Positions 26,181-36,259 of a stretch of DNA of 64,000 nucleotides are shown here, piece after piece. This stretch comes from JANNAV01 sp031384695. GTDB lineage: Bacteria > Pseudomonadota > Alphaproteobacteria > Rhodobacterales > Rhodobacteraceae. How positions within the stretch are numbered: the first letter of the stretch is position 1; each line of letters begins with the position of its first letter. A program made the position numbers and the translations under genes. The stretch spans positions 12,265-76,264 of the forward strand of contig JANNAV010000073.1 in the NCBI GenBank assembly GCA_031384695.1, given 5' to 3'. The notes below the pieces were generated by a model. It was not told the DNA's origin and did no database searches. It saw nothing but the letters and a program-made list of their open reading frames with translations.

Positions 26181-26220
26181 GTGGGGCCTCCGGCGGGGAT
26201 ATTTGGCCAGAGAAGAATGC
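26181..26220. repeat. Short intergenic repeat, GGGGATATTTGG-type copy
   Basis: GGCCTCCGGCGGGGATATTT then GGCCAGAGAAGAA. It shares its first 20 bases with the copy at 38983 except for one change near the end, and is related to those at 16375 and 8265. Confidence 0.75.
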
Positions 26221-26285
26221 GGGGGCGTTGGAGAGGATTCATCAGCGGTTAACCTTATCCGGGTCTGATCGGGAATCAGGGGTGG

Positions 26286-27434
26286 GTGAGGTTGGCGATG
26301 GGGTTGAGATTGGTGGCGGCTGAGGCGGAGGATCCGGCGGATTGGTTGCGGCTGATCCGGTCGCGGCGGGTGGGGGCGGTAACGTTTCACCGGTTGCTGG
26401 CGGAACATGGCTCGGCCGCAGCGGCGCTGGCGGCTTTGCCAGAGATTGCGCGGGCGAGCGGGGTGGAGAATTACACGATTTGCCCTGAGGCGGTGGTGCG
26501 GGCGGAGATGGCGCTGGCGCGGGTGGCGGGGGCGGTGATGCTGCGCTGGGGCGAGCCTGGGTATCCGGCGTTGCTGCGCGAGGTGGCGGATGCGCCGCCG
26601 GTGCTTTGGGTGCAGGGCGATCCGGGGCTGCTCGGCCGGCCGATGGTGGCAATGGTGGGCGCGCGCAACGCCTCGTCGTTGGGGGTGCGGATGGCGCGGC
26701 GGCTGGCGGAAGGCCTGGGGGCTGCGGGGATGGTGGTGGTGTCGGGTCTGGCGCGCGGCATTGATGCCGAGGCGCACCGGGCGGCGCTGGCCACGGGAAC
26801 GGTTGCGGTGCAGGCGGGCGGCGTCGATGTGATCTATCCGGCCGAGAACACCGAGCTTGCGGGCGAGATTCTGGCGGCGGGCTGCCGGATATCGGAGCAG
26901 CCGATGGGCATGCCGCCGCAGGCGCGGCATTTTCCGCTGCGCAACCGGATCGTGTCGGGGGTGGCGCGGGCGGTGCTGGTGGTGGAGGCGGCTGCGCGAT
27001 CGGGGAGTTTGATCACGGCGCGCAATGCTCTCGATCAGGGGCGCGAGGTGATGGCGGTGCCGGGGCATCCTTGTGATGCACGGGCCGCCGGATGCAATAT
27101 GCTGATCCGCGATGGGGCGACGCTGATCCGGGGGGCGGGCGATGTGATGGAGGCGCTGGGGATCACCGGGTTCGCACCGGAGCAGGCGGTGTTTGCCGGG
27201 AGGGAGGCGGCCGATCCGGCACCGCCGCCGCCACGGCCACCGCGGGCGCTTGCCGATATCTCGGCGGTGCACAGCCAGATACTGGCGCGATTGGGGCCGA
27301 GTCCCCTTGCGGAGGACCAGTTGATCCGGGATCTGGCCTTGCCGCCGTCGTTGCTTGCGGGGGCGCTGATCGCGTTGGAACTGGAGGGACGGGTGCTGCG
27401 GCAGGCGGGAGGGCTGCTGAGCCGGGTGGAGTGA
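26286..27434 (+). CDS. dprA: DNA-processing protein DprA
   Basis: 382 aa. Loads RecA onto incoming single-stranded DNA in natural transformation. An N-terminal HhH/SAM-like segment (DWLRLIRSRRVGAVTFHRLL) is followed by the Rossmann core: AMVGARNASSLGVRMARRLA, VVVSGLARGIDAEAH, FPLRNRIVSGVARAVLVVEA and SGSLITARNALDQGREVMAV. A C-terminal winged helix (DQLIRDLALPPSLLAGALIA) is present. The start is GTG 26286 or ATG 26298. Its presence beside topA is common in alphaproteobacteria. Confidence 0.94.
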   Translation: MRLAMGLRLVAAEAEDPADWLRLIRSRRVGAVTFHRLLAEHGSAAAALAALPEIARASGVENYTICPEAVVRAEMALARVAGAVMLRWGEPGYPALLREVADAPPVLWVQGDPGLLGRPMVAMVGARNASSLGVRMARRLAEGLGAAGMVVVSGLARGIDAEAHRAALATGTVAVQAGGVDVIYPAENTELAGEILAAGCRISEQPMGMPPQARHFPLRNRIVSGVARAVLVVEAAARSGSLITARNALDQGREVMAVPGHPCDARAAGCNMLIRDGATLIRGAGDVMEALGITGFAPEQAVFAGREAADPAPPPPRPPRALADISAVHSQILARLGPSPLAEDQLIRDLALPPSLLAGALIALELEGRVLRQAGGLLSRVE

Positions 27435-27517
27435 GGTGACACGCTCCATTGACAAGGGGGCATGTTCGCCCGCATCTTGCCGCGCCGCCCGTTGGGGCGG
27501 CAGGCAGTGAGGGTTAC

Positions 27518-30181
27518 ATGGCTGTAGTTGTTGTCGAATCTCCGGCTAAGGCCAAGACAATCAACAAATATCTGGGGCCGGGCTATACGGTTCTGGCCTC
27601 GTACGGCCATGTGCGGGACTTGCCTGCCAAGGATGGCTCGGTGGACCCGGAGGCCGGATTCGCCATGACCTGGGAGATTGCGGCGGACAGTCGCAAGCAT
27701 ATGAAGGCCATCACCGAGGCGCTGAAAACCGATGACGAGCTGATTCTGGCAACCGACCCCGACCGCGAGGGCGAGGCGATTTCGTGGCATTTGCAGGAGG
27801 CGCTGCACAACAGCCTGAAAAAGGGTAAGAAGGTTTCAAGGGTGACGTTCAACGCCATCACCAAGGCGTCGGTGACCGAGGCGATGAAGCATCCCCGCCA
27901 GGTGGACCAGCCTTTGGTGGACGCGTATCTCGCGCGGCGGGCGCTGGATTATCTGGTGGGGTTCACCCTGTCGCCGGTGCTGTGGCGCAAGCTGCCGGGA
28001 TCACGCTCGGCCGGGCGGGTGCAATCGGTGTGCCTGCGGCTGGTGGTGGAACGCGAGATGGAGATCGAGGCGTTCCGGGCGCAGGAATTCTGGACGGTGA
28101 AGGCAGATTTGGCAACGCCACGCGGGCAGGTGTTCGAGGCGCGGCTGATCTCGCTGGCAGGCCGCAAGCTGGACAAATTCGATATTCCGACGGCGGAAGC
28201 GGCGGAAATTGCGGTGCAGGCGGTGAGGTCGCGGCCCTTGAAGGTGCTGTCGGTCGAGGCGAAACCAGCGGCGCGCAACCCTTCGGCGCCGTTCATGACC
28301 TCGACCCTGCAACAGGAGGCGAGCCGCAAGTTCGGCATGGGGGCCAAGGCCTGCATGTCGGCGGCGCAGCGTTTGTACGAGGCGGGGCACATTACCTATA
28401 TGCGGACCGACGGTATCGACATGGCCCCCGAGGCGGTGATGGCGGCGCGCGAGGCGATTGTGGCGCGGTTCGGGAAGGCCTACGTGCCCGACAGCCCCCG
28501 GATGTACAAGAACAAGGCGAAAAACGCCCAAGAAGCGCATGAGTGCATCCGGCCGACCGAGATGGCGGCGGGGCCGGAGGATCTGCGGCTGGCCGAGGCG
28601 GATCAGCGCAAGTTGTACGATCTGATCTGGAAGCGGACCATCGCCAGCCAGATGGCGGCGGCGCGGCTGGAGCGGACGACGGTGGATGTGGCCAGCGCCG
28701 ATGCGCAGGTGGTGCTGCGCGCGACGGGGCAGGTGGTGCTGTTTGACGGGTTCCTCAAGGTTTATGAGGAAGGGCGCGACGACCCTGAACATCGTGCCAC
28801 CTCCGGCGGCGAGGACGAAGACGACGCGCGGCTGCCGCAGATCATGCAGAATGAGGCAGTGGAAAAGCGGAAAGTGGCACCCGAGCAGCATTTCACCCAA
28901 GCGCCGCCGCGCTATTCCGAGGCGACTTTGGTGAAGCGGATGGAAGAGCTGGGGATTGGCCGGCCTTCAACCTATGCCTCTGTTCTGACCACGATTCAGG
29001 ACCGGGAATATGTGCGCAAAGACAAGAACCGGCTGATCCCCGAGGATAAGGGGCGGCTGGTTACCGCGTTTCTGACCAATTATTTCCGCCGCTATGTGGA
29101 GTATGATTTCACCGCCGATCTGGAGACGCAGCTTGATGATGTCTCGGCGGGAACGCGGGATTACAAGCAGGTGCTGGAACGGTTCTGGCGCGATTTCTCG
29201 GCGGCGGTGGCGGAAACGGCGGATTTGCGCATTGGCGAGGTGCTGACCAAGATTGATGAGTTTCTGGCCCCGCATTTGTATCCGCTGCGCGCGGACGGGT
29301 CTGATCCCAAGATTTGTACGGTGTGCGGCACCGGGCGGTTGCATCTGAAAACCGCGCGGTCAGGGTCGGCGTTCATCGGCTGCGGCAATTATCCGGAATG
29401 CCGCTATACAAGGCCGATTTCGGGCGGCGATGAGGGCGGCTCGGTGGAGGGGCGCATTCTGGGCGAGGACGATGGGGTGCCTGTCAGCCTGCGCGCCGGG
29501 CGGTTCGGGCCCTATGTGCAGAAGGGCGAGGCGACGGAGGAGGTGCCGAAACCGCCGCGCGCCAGCCTGCCGAAGGGCTGGGCGCCAGAGAGCCTGACGC
29601 TGGAACGGGCGATCACGCTGTTGAACCTGCCGCGCCAGATCGGGCCGCACCCGGAGGACGGCGTGATGGTGGAGGCGGCGATCGGGCGGTTCGGGCCTTA
29701 TGTGAAGCATGGCGCGGTTTATGCCAATGTGGCCGATGTGGAGGAGGTTTTCACCATCGGCATGAACCGGGCGATGGAGGTTCTGGCGCAAAAGGCGGCG
29801 TCGCGCGGGCGGGGCACGGTGGCGGTGGTGGCGCTGCGCGATCTGGGCGCGCACCCGGACGGCGGGCCGGTGCAGGTGATGCCGGGGAAATACGGACCTT
29901 ACGTGAAGTGGGGCAAGGTGAATGCGACCTTGCCGAAGGAATTGACCCCCGAGACGGTGACGCTGGAGGAGGCTTTGGCTTTGGTGGCTGAAAAGGCGGG
30001 CAAGAAGCCGGGCGCGAAAAAGGCGGCTGTGAAGAAACCGGCGGCCAAAGTTGCGGTGAAGAAGGCGGCCGCGAAAAAGTCTGCGGTGAAGAAGGTTGTG
30101 GCGGGGAAACCGGCTGCCAGGAAACCTGCCGCGAAGAAAACCGCTGCCGGGATGGCGGCGGATTTTGGGGTGCTGGAGTAG
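27518..30181 (+). CDS. topA: DNA topoisomerase I
   Basis: Relaxes negative supercoils. 887 aa. Toprim domain MAVVVVESPAKAKTINKYL with ATDPDREGEAISWH, the type IA core with active Tyr in GHITYMRTDG, and SRSAGR-like SRSAGRVQSVCLRL. One Cys4 zinc finger (ICTVCGTG..GCGNYPEC) is near residue 595, then three GRFGPYV-type C-terminal repeats (residues ~685-810). The tail of ~65 residues is almost only Lys/Ala/Val/Pro (repeats of KKAAVKKPAAK), a histone-H1-like DNA-binding tail. Its stop is 3 nt from the convergent choV stop. Confidence 0.97.
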   Translation: MAVVVVESPAKAKTINKYLGPGYTVLASYGHVRDLPAKDGSVDPEAGFAMTWEIAADSRKHMKAITEALKTDDELILATDPDREGEAISWHLQEALHNSLKKGKKVSRVTFNAITKASVTEAMKHPRQVDQPLVDAYLARRALDYLVGFTLSPVLWRKLPGSRSAGRVQSVCLRLVVEREMEIEAFRAQEFWTVKADLATPRGQVFEARLISLAGRKLDKFDIPTAEAAEIAVQAVRSRPLKVLSVEAKPAARNPSAPFMTSTLQQEASRKFGMGAKACMSAAQRLYEAGHITYMRTDGIDMAPEAVMAAREAIVARFGKAYVPDSPRMYKNKAKNAQEAHECIRPTEMAAGPEDLRLAEADQRKLYDLIWKRTIASQMAAARLERTTVDVASADAQVVLRATGQVVLFDGFLKVYEEGRDDPEHRATSGGEDEDDARLPQIMQNEAVEKRKVAPEQHFTQAPPRYSEATLVKRMEELGIGRPSTYASVLTTIQDREYVRKDKNRLIPEDKGRLVTAFLTNYFRRYVEYDFTADLETQLDDVSAGTRDYKQVLERFWRDFSAAVAETADLRIGEVLTKIDEFLAPHLYPLRADGSDPKICTVCGTGRLHLKTARSGSAFIGCGNYPECRYTRPISGGDEGGSVEGRILGEDDGVPVSLRAGRFGPYVQKGEATEEVPKPPRASLPKGWAPESLTLERAITLLNLPRQIGPHPEDGVMVEAAIGRFGPYVKHGAVYANVADVEEVFTIGMNRAMEVLAQKAASRGRGTVAVVALRDLGAHPDGGPVQVMPGKYGPYVKWGKVNATLPKELTPETVTLEEALALVAEKAGKKPGAKKAAVKKPAAKVAVKKAAAKKSAVKKVVAGKPAARKPAAKKTAAGMAADFGVLE

Positions 30182-30184
30182 CCG

Positions 30185-31231
30185 TCAGGCGGTGCCGCGC
30201 GGGTTCAGCAAGCGCTTTAGCACCCCCTCGCGGGTGATCTGGCCGACGGTCACACCGTCTTCGATCAGGCGCAGAGCGCGGGTGTCGCCGTGCAGTTTCG
30301 ACATCACGTCGCGGATCGGGGTGTCGATATCCGTGTCGCCCGAGGTGGGGAAGGTGCCGGGGGTGGGTTCCATCGCATCGCGCGCGGTCAGCACGCCCAA
30401 CGGGTTCATGTGATTGACAAAATCGGCGACGTATTCCGACACGGGGTTCGAGAAAATCTCGCGCGCGGTGCCGCATTGCACGATGCGGCCACCTTCCATC
30501 AGGGCGATACGGTCGCCCAGTTTGAACGCTTCATCCAGATCGTGCGACACGAAAACGATGGTGCGCTGCAGCTTGTCCTGAAGTTCCAGCAATTCATCTT
30601 GCAGGCGGGCGCGGATCAGGGGATCGAGGGCGGAAAACGGCTCGTCCATCAGCAGGATCGGGGCTTCGGTGGCGAAGGCGCGGGCGAGGCCGACGCGCTG
30701 TTGCATGCCGCCCGACAACTCGCCCACCTGCCGGTCAGCCCATTGCGCAAGGCCGACGAGGGCCAGTTGGCGCTCCACCCGCTCACGCCGTTCAGCCTCG
30801 GGAACGCCGGCAAATTCGAGGCCGAGGCCGACGTTGTCGCGCACCGAGCGCCACGGCAGCAGGCCGAATTGCTGAAACACCATGGCGATGTTGGAAAGAC
30901 GCAGGCGGCGCAGGGTGAGGGGGTCGGCGCGGGTTACCGAGGTCATCCTGTCGCCGTCGTTCACCCGGACCTCGCCGCGCACCACCGGGTTGAGGCCGTT
31001 GACGGCGCGCAGCAGGGTGGATTTGCCCGAACCGGACAGGCCCATCAGCACAAGGATCTCGCCTTGCGCCACCGTGAGCGAGCAGTTGTGCACGCCGAGC
31101 ACCTGACCGGTGGCACCCTGAATTTCGGCCCGGTGCTGGCCTTGATCCATCAGGGGCAGGGCAGTGGCGGGGGTTTCGCCGAACACGATGGAAACATTGT
31201 CAAATTCGACAGCTGGAAGGGGGGCGTTCAT
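30185..31231 (-). CDS. choV: Choline ABC transporter, ATP-binding protein
   Basis: 348 aa. Walker A LMGLSGSGKSTLLRAVNG, Q-loop VFQQFGLLPWRSV, signature ELSGGMQQRVGLARAF, Walker B ILLMDEPFSALDPLIR and H-loop VSHDLDEAFKLGD. The C-terminal part has CBS-like sequence as in ProV/OpuA proteins. The start at 31231 overlaps the choW stop (ATGA). A much longer open frame upstream runs antisense-like through choW and is not used. Confidence 0.94.
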   Translation of the reverse strand: MNAPLPAVEFDNVSIVFGETPATALPLMDQGQHRAEIQGATGQVLGVHNCSLTVAQGEILVLMGLSGSGKSTLLRAVNGLNPVVRGEVRVNDGDRMTSVTRADPLTLRRLRLSNIAMVFQQFGLLPWRSVRDNVGLGLEFAGVPEAERRERVERQLALVGLAQWADRQVGELSGGMQQRVGLARAFATEAPILLMDEPFSALDPLIRARLQDELLELQDKLQRTIVFVSHDLDEAFKLGDRIALMEGGRIVQCGTAREIFSNPVSEYVADFVNHMNPLGVLTARDAMEPTPGTFPTSGDTDIDTPIRDVMSKLHGDTRALRLIEDGVTVGQITREGVLKRLLNPRGTA

Positions 31232-32097
31232 TTGGTTTTGATCCTCAGCATACGGTCCAGCACGATGGCGACGACGACGATGATGAACCCGGATTCGAAC
31301 CCGAGTGCGGTGTTGACCGAATTCAGCGCCCGCACCACCGGCACGCCAAGCCCGTTTGCGCCGACGAGAGCGGCGATCACCACCATGGACAGCGACTGCA
31401 TGATGGTCTGGTTGAGCCCGGCCATGATCTGCGGCATCGCGAAGGGTAGTTCCACCTTCCACAAGCGCTGCGACGGGGTGGCACCGAAGGCGGTTGCGGC
31501 CTCCAGAAGGGCGGTGGGGGTGGTGGAGATGCCGAGGTGGGTCAGGCGGATCGGCGCGGGCAGCACGAAGATCACGGTGGCGATCAGGCCGGGCACCGGG
31601 CCGATGCCGAAAAACACAATGGCCGGGATCAGGTAAACGAAGGTGGGCAGGGTTTGCATCAGATCTAGCACCGGCACCATATAGGCGTAAAGTTTCGGGC
31701 GGCGGGCGAAGGCGATGCCGAGGGGCACGCCTATCCCCATGCAGACCACGCAGGCCGACAACACCAGCGTGAGGCTTTCGGTGGTTTCCTCCCAATAGCC
31801 TTGGTTGAGGATGAAGAGAAACCCGAGTGCGACCCCGAAGCAGGTTTTCCACGAGCGTTGCAAGTACCAGGTGAGGCCCACAAAAAGGCCAATCAACACA
31901 AGGGGGTGGGGGGCTTGCAGCAGCCACAGGACCGAGTTGATCAGCCAATCCATCACGGTAGAGATGCTGTCGAACACGCCGCTGAGATTGGCTTTCATCC
32001 AGTCGAACACCTGCTTGGCGGATTTACCGATCTGGATCTTGATGGATTTGTCGCTCATCAGGTCGATGAAGGTTTCGCTGTCGGTCAGCCAATTCAT
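31228..32097 (-). CDS. choW: Choline ABC transporter, permease
   Basis: 289 aa. An N-terminal soluble stretch then about six membrane helices. The ABC permease EAA-type loop is EAATAFGATPSQRLWKVELP. The N-terminal region IKIQIGKSAKQVFDWMKANL is typical of ChoW/ProW. Middle gene of choX-choW-choV; overlaps choV by 4 nt. Confidence 0.94.
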   Translation of the reverse strand: MNWLTDSETFIDLMSDKSIKIQIGKSAKQVFDWMKANLSGVFDSISTVMDWLINSVLWLLQAPHPLVLIGLFVGLTWYLQRSWKTCFGVALGFLFILNQGYWEETTESLTLVLSACVVCMGIGVPLGIAFARRPKLYAYMVPVLDLMQTLPTFVYLIPAIVFFGIGPVPGLIATVIFVLPAPIRLTHLGISTTPTALLEAATAFGATPSQRLWKVELPFAMPQIMAGLNQTIMQSLSMVVIAALVGANGLGVPVVRALNSVNTALGFESGFIIVVVAIVLDRMLRIKTK

Positions 32098-32156
32098 GGT
32101 GCCCCCTTTGCCGTTCGAGACTGGCGGCCCCGGTCTGTGCCGGGGCCGCGGACCGG

Positions 32157-33083
32157 TTACTTCAGCGCAGTCATCACGGCGGCGGTGGCATCGCCGCCAT
32201 CTTTGGTGGTGACCCCGGCAAGCCAGGCGGTGACGGCATCGGGGTTGGCAACCATCCAGGCCTTGGCGGCATCAAGCGAGTCGGTGCCGTTATCAAGGAT
32301 GGCGGCCATGATCTCGTTTTCCATCGGCAGGGTGAACTTCAGGTTGGTCAGCAGCTTGCCTATGTTCGGGCATTCGGCGACGTAGCCTGCGCGCGCATTG
32401 GTATAGACGGTGGCGCCGCCGAAGTTCGGGCCGAAGAAATCGTCGCCGCCCGTCAGGTAGTTGACCGAGAAATTGGCGTTCATCGGGTGGGGGGCCCAGC
32501 CAAGGAAGATGATCGGCTCTTTGTCGCCCGCGCGGGCCACCTCGGCCAGCATGCCCTGCTCGGAGGATTCGACCACTTCGAAATCCTTCAGGCCGAACGC
32601 ATCTTTTTCCACCATCGACAGGATCAGGCGGTTGCCGTCATTGCCGGCCTCGATGCCGTAGATCTTGCTTTCCAGCGCCTCGGAGTTCCTGGCGATATCG
32701 GCGTAGTCCTTGATACCAAGTGCCGCACCCACGCCGTTGGTGGCGAGGGTGTATTTGGCACCTTCAAGGTTGACGCCAACCACATCGACGGTTTTCGCAT
32801 CGCGGTAGGGGGCGAGATCAGCCTCCATCGTGGGCATCCAGTTGCCGAGGAACACATCAATATCGCCCTGCGCGAGGCCGGTGTAAGTGACCGGAACAGA
32901 AAGCAATTTGATCTCGGATTCGTAGCCGAGCGCGTTCACGATCAGGCTGGTGGCGGCGGTGATGGCGGTGATATCGGTCCAGCCGACATCGGAGAAGGTG
33001 ACCTTGTCGCAGCCCGCGGCGTATGCGCCGTTTGCGAAAGTAAAGGCCAGCGTGGTGGCGAGCAGGGCGGATTTGAGGGTCAT
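32157..33083 (-). CDS. choX: Choline-binding periplasmic protein
   Basis: 308 aa. Signal peptide LKSALLATTLAFTFANGAYA, then an OpuAC-type ligand-binding domain. Aromatic residues expected for a quaternary-amine cage are in FSDVGWTDITA, FLGNWMPTME and FLGWAPHPMN, matching ChoX rather than other betaine-binding proteins. First gene of the transporter operon, expressed from the region with the BetI-type palindrome. Confidence 0.92.
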   Translation of the reverse strand: MTLKSALLATTLAFTFANGAYAAGCDKVTFSDVGWTDITAITAATSLIVNALGYESEIKLLSVPVTYTGLAQGDIDVFLGNWMPTMEADLAPYRDAKTVDVVGVNLEGAKYTLATNGVGAALGIKDYADIARNSEALESKIYGIEAGNDGNRLILSMVEKDAFGLKDFEVVESSEQGMLAEVARAGDKEPIIFLGWAPHPMNANFSVNYLTGGDDFFGPNFGGATVYTNARAGYVAECPNIGKLLTNLKFTLPMENEIMAAILDNGTDSLDAAKAWMVANPDAVTAWLAGVTTKDGGDATAAVMTALK

Positions 33084-33108
33084 GTGAGGGCTCCGGGTTG
33101 GTGAGTTG

Positions 33109-33135
33109 TTTATTCTTGATTGACGAGTCAATAAA
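33109..33135. promoter_or_regulatory. Likely BetI operator between choX and betI
   Basis: ATTGACGAGTCAAT (33119-33132) is a perfect palindrome of two 6-nt arms around GA, flanked by TTTATT and AATAAA. It lies in the divergent choX/betI promoter region, where BetI, a choline-responsive TetR repressor, is expected to bind; BetI boxes contain ATTGA..TCAAT-type arms. Confidence 0.7.
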
Positions 33136-33180
33136 CTTCAAGCTAGCCTCAAAAATCAAGGGTTATTTTTGGGTGGCCGG

Positions 33181-33786
33181 ATGCCGAAGCTTGGGATGGA
33201 GCCTATTCGAAAGGCGGCGCTGGTCAAGGCAACTATTGTCGAGATCGGCCGGGCGGGGTCTTTGGATGTGACGGTCAGCCAGATTGCCAAGCGGGCGGGG
33301 ATGTCTTCGGCGCTGGCACATCACTATTTCGGCTCCAAGGAAGAGATGTTTCTGGCGGCGATGCGCCACATCATGACGCTTTACGGCGCGGAGGTGCGCG
33401 GCGCGCTGGCGGCGGTGGACGGGCCGGAGGCACGGTTGAACGCGGTGCTGCGCGCATCATTTTCGCCTGCGAATTTCCGGCGGGAATCGGTGGGGGCCTG
33501 GCTGAATTTCTGGGTGCTCGCCCTTTCGGTGCCCGAGGCAAAGCGGTTGCTCGCGGTCTATCAGGGGCGGCTGCGCTCGAACCTTTTGCATGCGCTCAGG
33601 CCTTTGGCGGGGGCGCGGGCCGGGGCGATTGCGGGCGGCCTGGGGGCGCTGATCGACGGGCTTTATCTGCGGGAGGCGTTGAAATCGGGGCCACCCGACG
33701 GGGTGGGGGCGGTTGCCGCCGCTGCGGCCTATCTCGCCGGGCAGTTGGGCGAAAACTGGTTGCAGGGCGCGCGGCCTGCGCCCTGA
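33181..33786 (+). CDS. betI: TetR-family repressor of choline genes
   Basis: 201 aa. BetI N-terminus [42 protein letters not shown], and the BetI-specific [15 protein letters not shown] and [21 protein letters not shown]. It represses choline uptake and oxidation until choline is present. Divergent from choXWV and followed after 43 nt by betA. Confidence 0.94.
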   Translation: MPKLGMEPIRKAALVKATIVEIGRAGSLDVTVSQIAKRAGMSSALAHHYFGSKEEMFLAAMRHIMTLYGAEVRGALAAVDGPEARLNAVLRASFSPANFRRESVGAWLNFWVLALSVPEAKRLLAVYQGRLRSNLLHALRPLAGARAGAIAGGLGALIDGLYLREALKSGPPDGVGAVAAAAAYLAGQLGENWLQGARPAP

Positions 33787-33829
33787 GGGCGGCAATGGAA
33801 GGGCCGGGAAACCGGAAAGGGTTCTGGGG

Positions 33830-35479
33830 ATGCAGGCGGATTTCGTGATTGTGGGGGCGGGCTCGGCGGGGTCGGCGATGGCGTACCGGCTGGGCGAGGC
33901 GGGGCAATCGGTGATCGTGATCGAGCATGGCGGCACCGATATGGGGCCGTTCATCCAGATGCCGGGGGCGCTGTCCTACCCGATGAACATGCCGCTTTAC
34001 GACTGGGGGTTTCACACCGAGCCCGAGCCTTATCTGGGGGGCCGGGTGCTGGCCACGCCGCGCGGCAAGGTGCTTGGCGGCTCATCCTCGATCAACGGCA
34101 TGGTCTATGTGCGCGGCCATGCAAAGGATTTCGACACCTGGGACGCGATGGGGGCCCAAGGCTGGTCTTATGCCGATGTGCTGCCCTATTTCAAGCGGAT
34201 GGAGAACTGGCACGGCGGCGATGCGTCGGAGTGGCGCGGCCACGACGGGCCGCTGCACATCACGCGCGGGCCGCGCGACAACCCGCTGTTTGACGCCTTT
34301 ATCGAGGCGGGGCGGCAGGCGGGCTATCCGGTGACGGGCGATTACAACGGCGCGGCGCAGGAGGGGTTCGGGCCGATGGAGGCGACGATCTGGAAGGGGC
34401 GGCGCTGGTCGGCGGCGAATGCCTATCTGCGGCCCGCGATGGCGCGCGGCAATGTGACAGTGGTGCGGGGCTTCGCGCGCCGGGTGGTGATCGAGGCGGG
34501 GCGTGCGGTGGGGGTTGAGGTGCTGCGCAGCGGCCGGGTCGAGGTGATACGGGCGGCGCGCGAGGTGGTGATCGCGGCCTCGCCGATCAACACGCCAAAG
34601 CTGTTGATGCTGTCGGGGATCGGGGCGGGGGCGCATCTGGCCGAGCACGGCGTGCCGGTGGTGGCAGACCGGCCCGGGGTGGGGGCGAATTTGCAGGACC
34701 ATCTGGAACTCTATCTGCAATTCGCCGCCAGCCAGCCGATAACGCTCTATAAATATTGGAATATCTGGGGCAAGGCATGGGTTGGCGCGCAGTGGATGCT
34801 GACACGCAAGGGCCTGGGTGCTTCGAACCAGTTCGAAGCTTGCGCCTTTATTCGCAGCAAGGCGGGGGTGGAATATCCCGATATCCAGTATCATTTCCTG
34901 CCCATCGCGGTGCGCTATGATGGCAAGATCGCGGCCAGCGGCCACGGCTTTCAGGCCCATACCGGGCCGATGCGATCGCGGTCGCGGGGGGCGGTGACAC
35001 TGCGGTCGGCCGATCCGATGGTGCCGCCGAAGATCCTGTTCAACTATATGCAAGACCCCGAGGACTGGGTGGATTTCCGGCGCTGCATTCGTCTGACGCG
35101 CGAGATTTTCGGGCAAGAGGCGTTCAGGCCGTTCGTCAAGCACGAGATTCAGCCGGGGTCGGCGGTGGAAAGCGACGCCGCCCTCGACGCCTTTATCAGC
35201 GAGCATGTGGAAAGCGCCTATCACCCCTGTGGCACCGCGCGGATGGGGCGGCGCGATGATCCGATGGCGGTGGTGGACCCGGAGTGCCGGGTGATCGGGG
35301 TCGAGGCGCTGCGGGTGGCCGACAGCTCGATCTTCCCGCAGGTGACCAATGGCAACCTGAACGCGCCCTCGATCATGGTGGGCGAGAAGGCCGCCGATCA
35401 TATTCTGGGGCGGGTGCCGCTGGCGCGCTCCAATCTGGAGCCGGAACTGAACCGCGAGTGGCGGGTGGCGCAGCGGTAA
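33830..35479 (+). CDS. betA: Choline dehydrogenase
   Basis: FAD-dependent oxidation of choline to betaine aldehyde, membrane-associated. 549 aa GMC oxidoreductase: [20 protein letters not shown] (FAD site), [20 protein letters not shown], and the C-terminal [12 protein letters not shown]. The start at 33830 gives MQADFVIVG. BetB (betaine aldehyde dehydrogenase), which normally sits beside betA, is absent from the window, so betaine aldehyde must be oxidised by an enzyme encoded elsewhere. Confidence 0.95.
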   Translation: MQADFVIVGAGSAGSAMAYRLGEAGQSVIVIEHGGTDMGPFIQMPGALSYPMNMPLYDWGFHTEPEPYLGGRVLATPRGKVLGGSSSINGMVYVRGHAKDFDTWDAMGAQGWSYADVLPYFKRMENWHGGDASEWRGHDGPLHITRGPRDNPLFDAFIEAGRQAGYPVTGDYNGAAQEGFGPMEATIWKGRRWSAANAYLRPAMARGNVTVVRGFARRVVIEAGRAVGVEVLRSGRVEVIRAAREVVIAASPINTPKLLMLSGIGAGAHLAEHGVPVVADRPGVGANLQDHLELYLQFAASQPITLYKYWNIWGKAWVGAQWMLTRKGLGASNQFEACAFIRSKAGVEYPDIQYHFLPIAVRYDGKIAASGHGFQAHTGPMRSRSRGAVTLRSADPMVPPKILFNYMQDPEDWVDFRRCIRLTREIFGQEAFRPFVKHEIQPGSAVESDAALDAFISEHVESAYHPCGTARMGRRDDPMAVVDPECRVIGVEALRVADSSIFPQVTNGNLNAPSIMVGEKAADHILGRVPLARSNLEPELNREWRVAQR

Positions 35480-35556
35480 TCTTCCTCCCCCCCCGGCGTT
35501 AACGCTTTGTTAAGGAATCGGTTGTGCTGTGCGGGCTGCCGGGTGATACCGGGGCC

Positions 35557-36234
35557 ATGTTCACACTTCGTTCACTTTTGGCCGGGGCATTGCTGATGCT
35601 GGCGGCGTCTGCGGCAGCGGCACCCGAATTGCGCGGCACCGCCCGGGTGGTGGACGGCGATACCATCGCGCTGGGCGGCGTCAATCTGCGGCTGTTCGGG
35701 ATCGACGCGCCGGAACGCGGCCAGACCTGCGAGAAAAACGGTGAAAGCTGGGCCTGCGGTGGGTTTGCGCGTGCCACGCTGGCAAAGCTTGTCGCCGGGC
35801 ATGAGGTGCGATGCCGTGTGCTGCGCAAGGTCGACAAGTACCAGCGGCCGGTGGTGATCTGTGCGGTTGCGGGGGAGGATCTGGCACGCGCCATGGTCAA
35901 AGCCGGGGCGGCGGTGGCCTATCTGCGCTATTCGGACCGTTATGCGGCGGACGAGGCGCAGGCGCGCGCCGCACGCACCGGCATCTGGGCGGGGCGGATG
36001 GTGGCACCCGAGGATTACCGCCACCGCGATGCCAGCGCTGCCCCCGGCCCCGACCCCGGCCCCGGCCCCGGCGCCTGCCGTATCAAAGGCAATATCGGCA
36101 CATCAGGCCGGATTTTCCACGCTCCCGGCCAACGCGACTACACCCGCACCAAAATCAACCCTGCCACAGGTGAAGCGTGGTTTTGCACCAGTGCCGAGGC
36201 CAAAACGGCGGGCTTTCGCGCCGCGCTGCGCTGA
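35557..36234 (+). CDS. Secreted thermonuclease-family protein
   Basis: 225 aa. Signal peptide (SLLAGALLMLAASAAAA). SNase core: ARVVDGDTIALGGVNLRLFG, IDAPERGQTC and DKYQRPVVIC carry the catalytic Arg/Glu/Arg set, followed by RAARTGIWAGRM. A Pro/Gly linker (PGPDPGPGPG) leads to a C-terminal ~50-residue module (CRIKGNIGTSGRIFHAPGQR) with two Cys, often found on bacterial nucleases. Predicted to degrade nucleic acid in the periplasm or outside. No operon partner. Confidence 0.88.
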   Translation: MFTLRSLLAGALLMLAASAAAAPELRGTARVVDGDTIALGGVNLRLFGIDAPERGQTCEKNGESWACGGFARATLAKLVAGHEVRCRVLRKVDKYQRPVVICAVAGEDLARAMVKAGAAVAYLRYSDRYAADEAQARAARTGIWAGRMVAPEDYRHRDASAAPGPDPGPGPGACRIKGNIGTSGRIFHAPGQRDYTRTKINPATGEAWFCTSAEAKTAGFRAALR

Positions 36235-36259
36235 TCGGCTTTTTCGGCGCTGCGGGCCG

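Noticed and set aside
29995..30165. Lys/Ala repeats at the end of topA as a possible misassembly or insertion
   Set aside because: In frame and codon-varied; Lys-rich tails on TopA are known in high-G+C bacteria.
31232..31948. N-terminal extension of the choV frame giving a 587-aa protein
   Set aside because: The extension is out of frame with choW on the same DNA and composed of Pro/Arg/His; the ATG overlapping the choW stop is the proper start.
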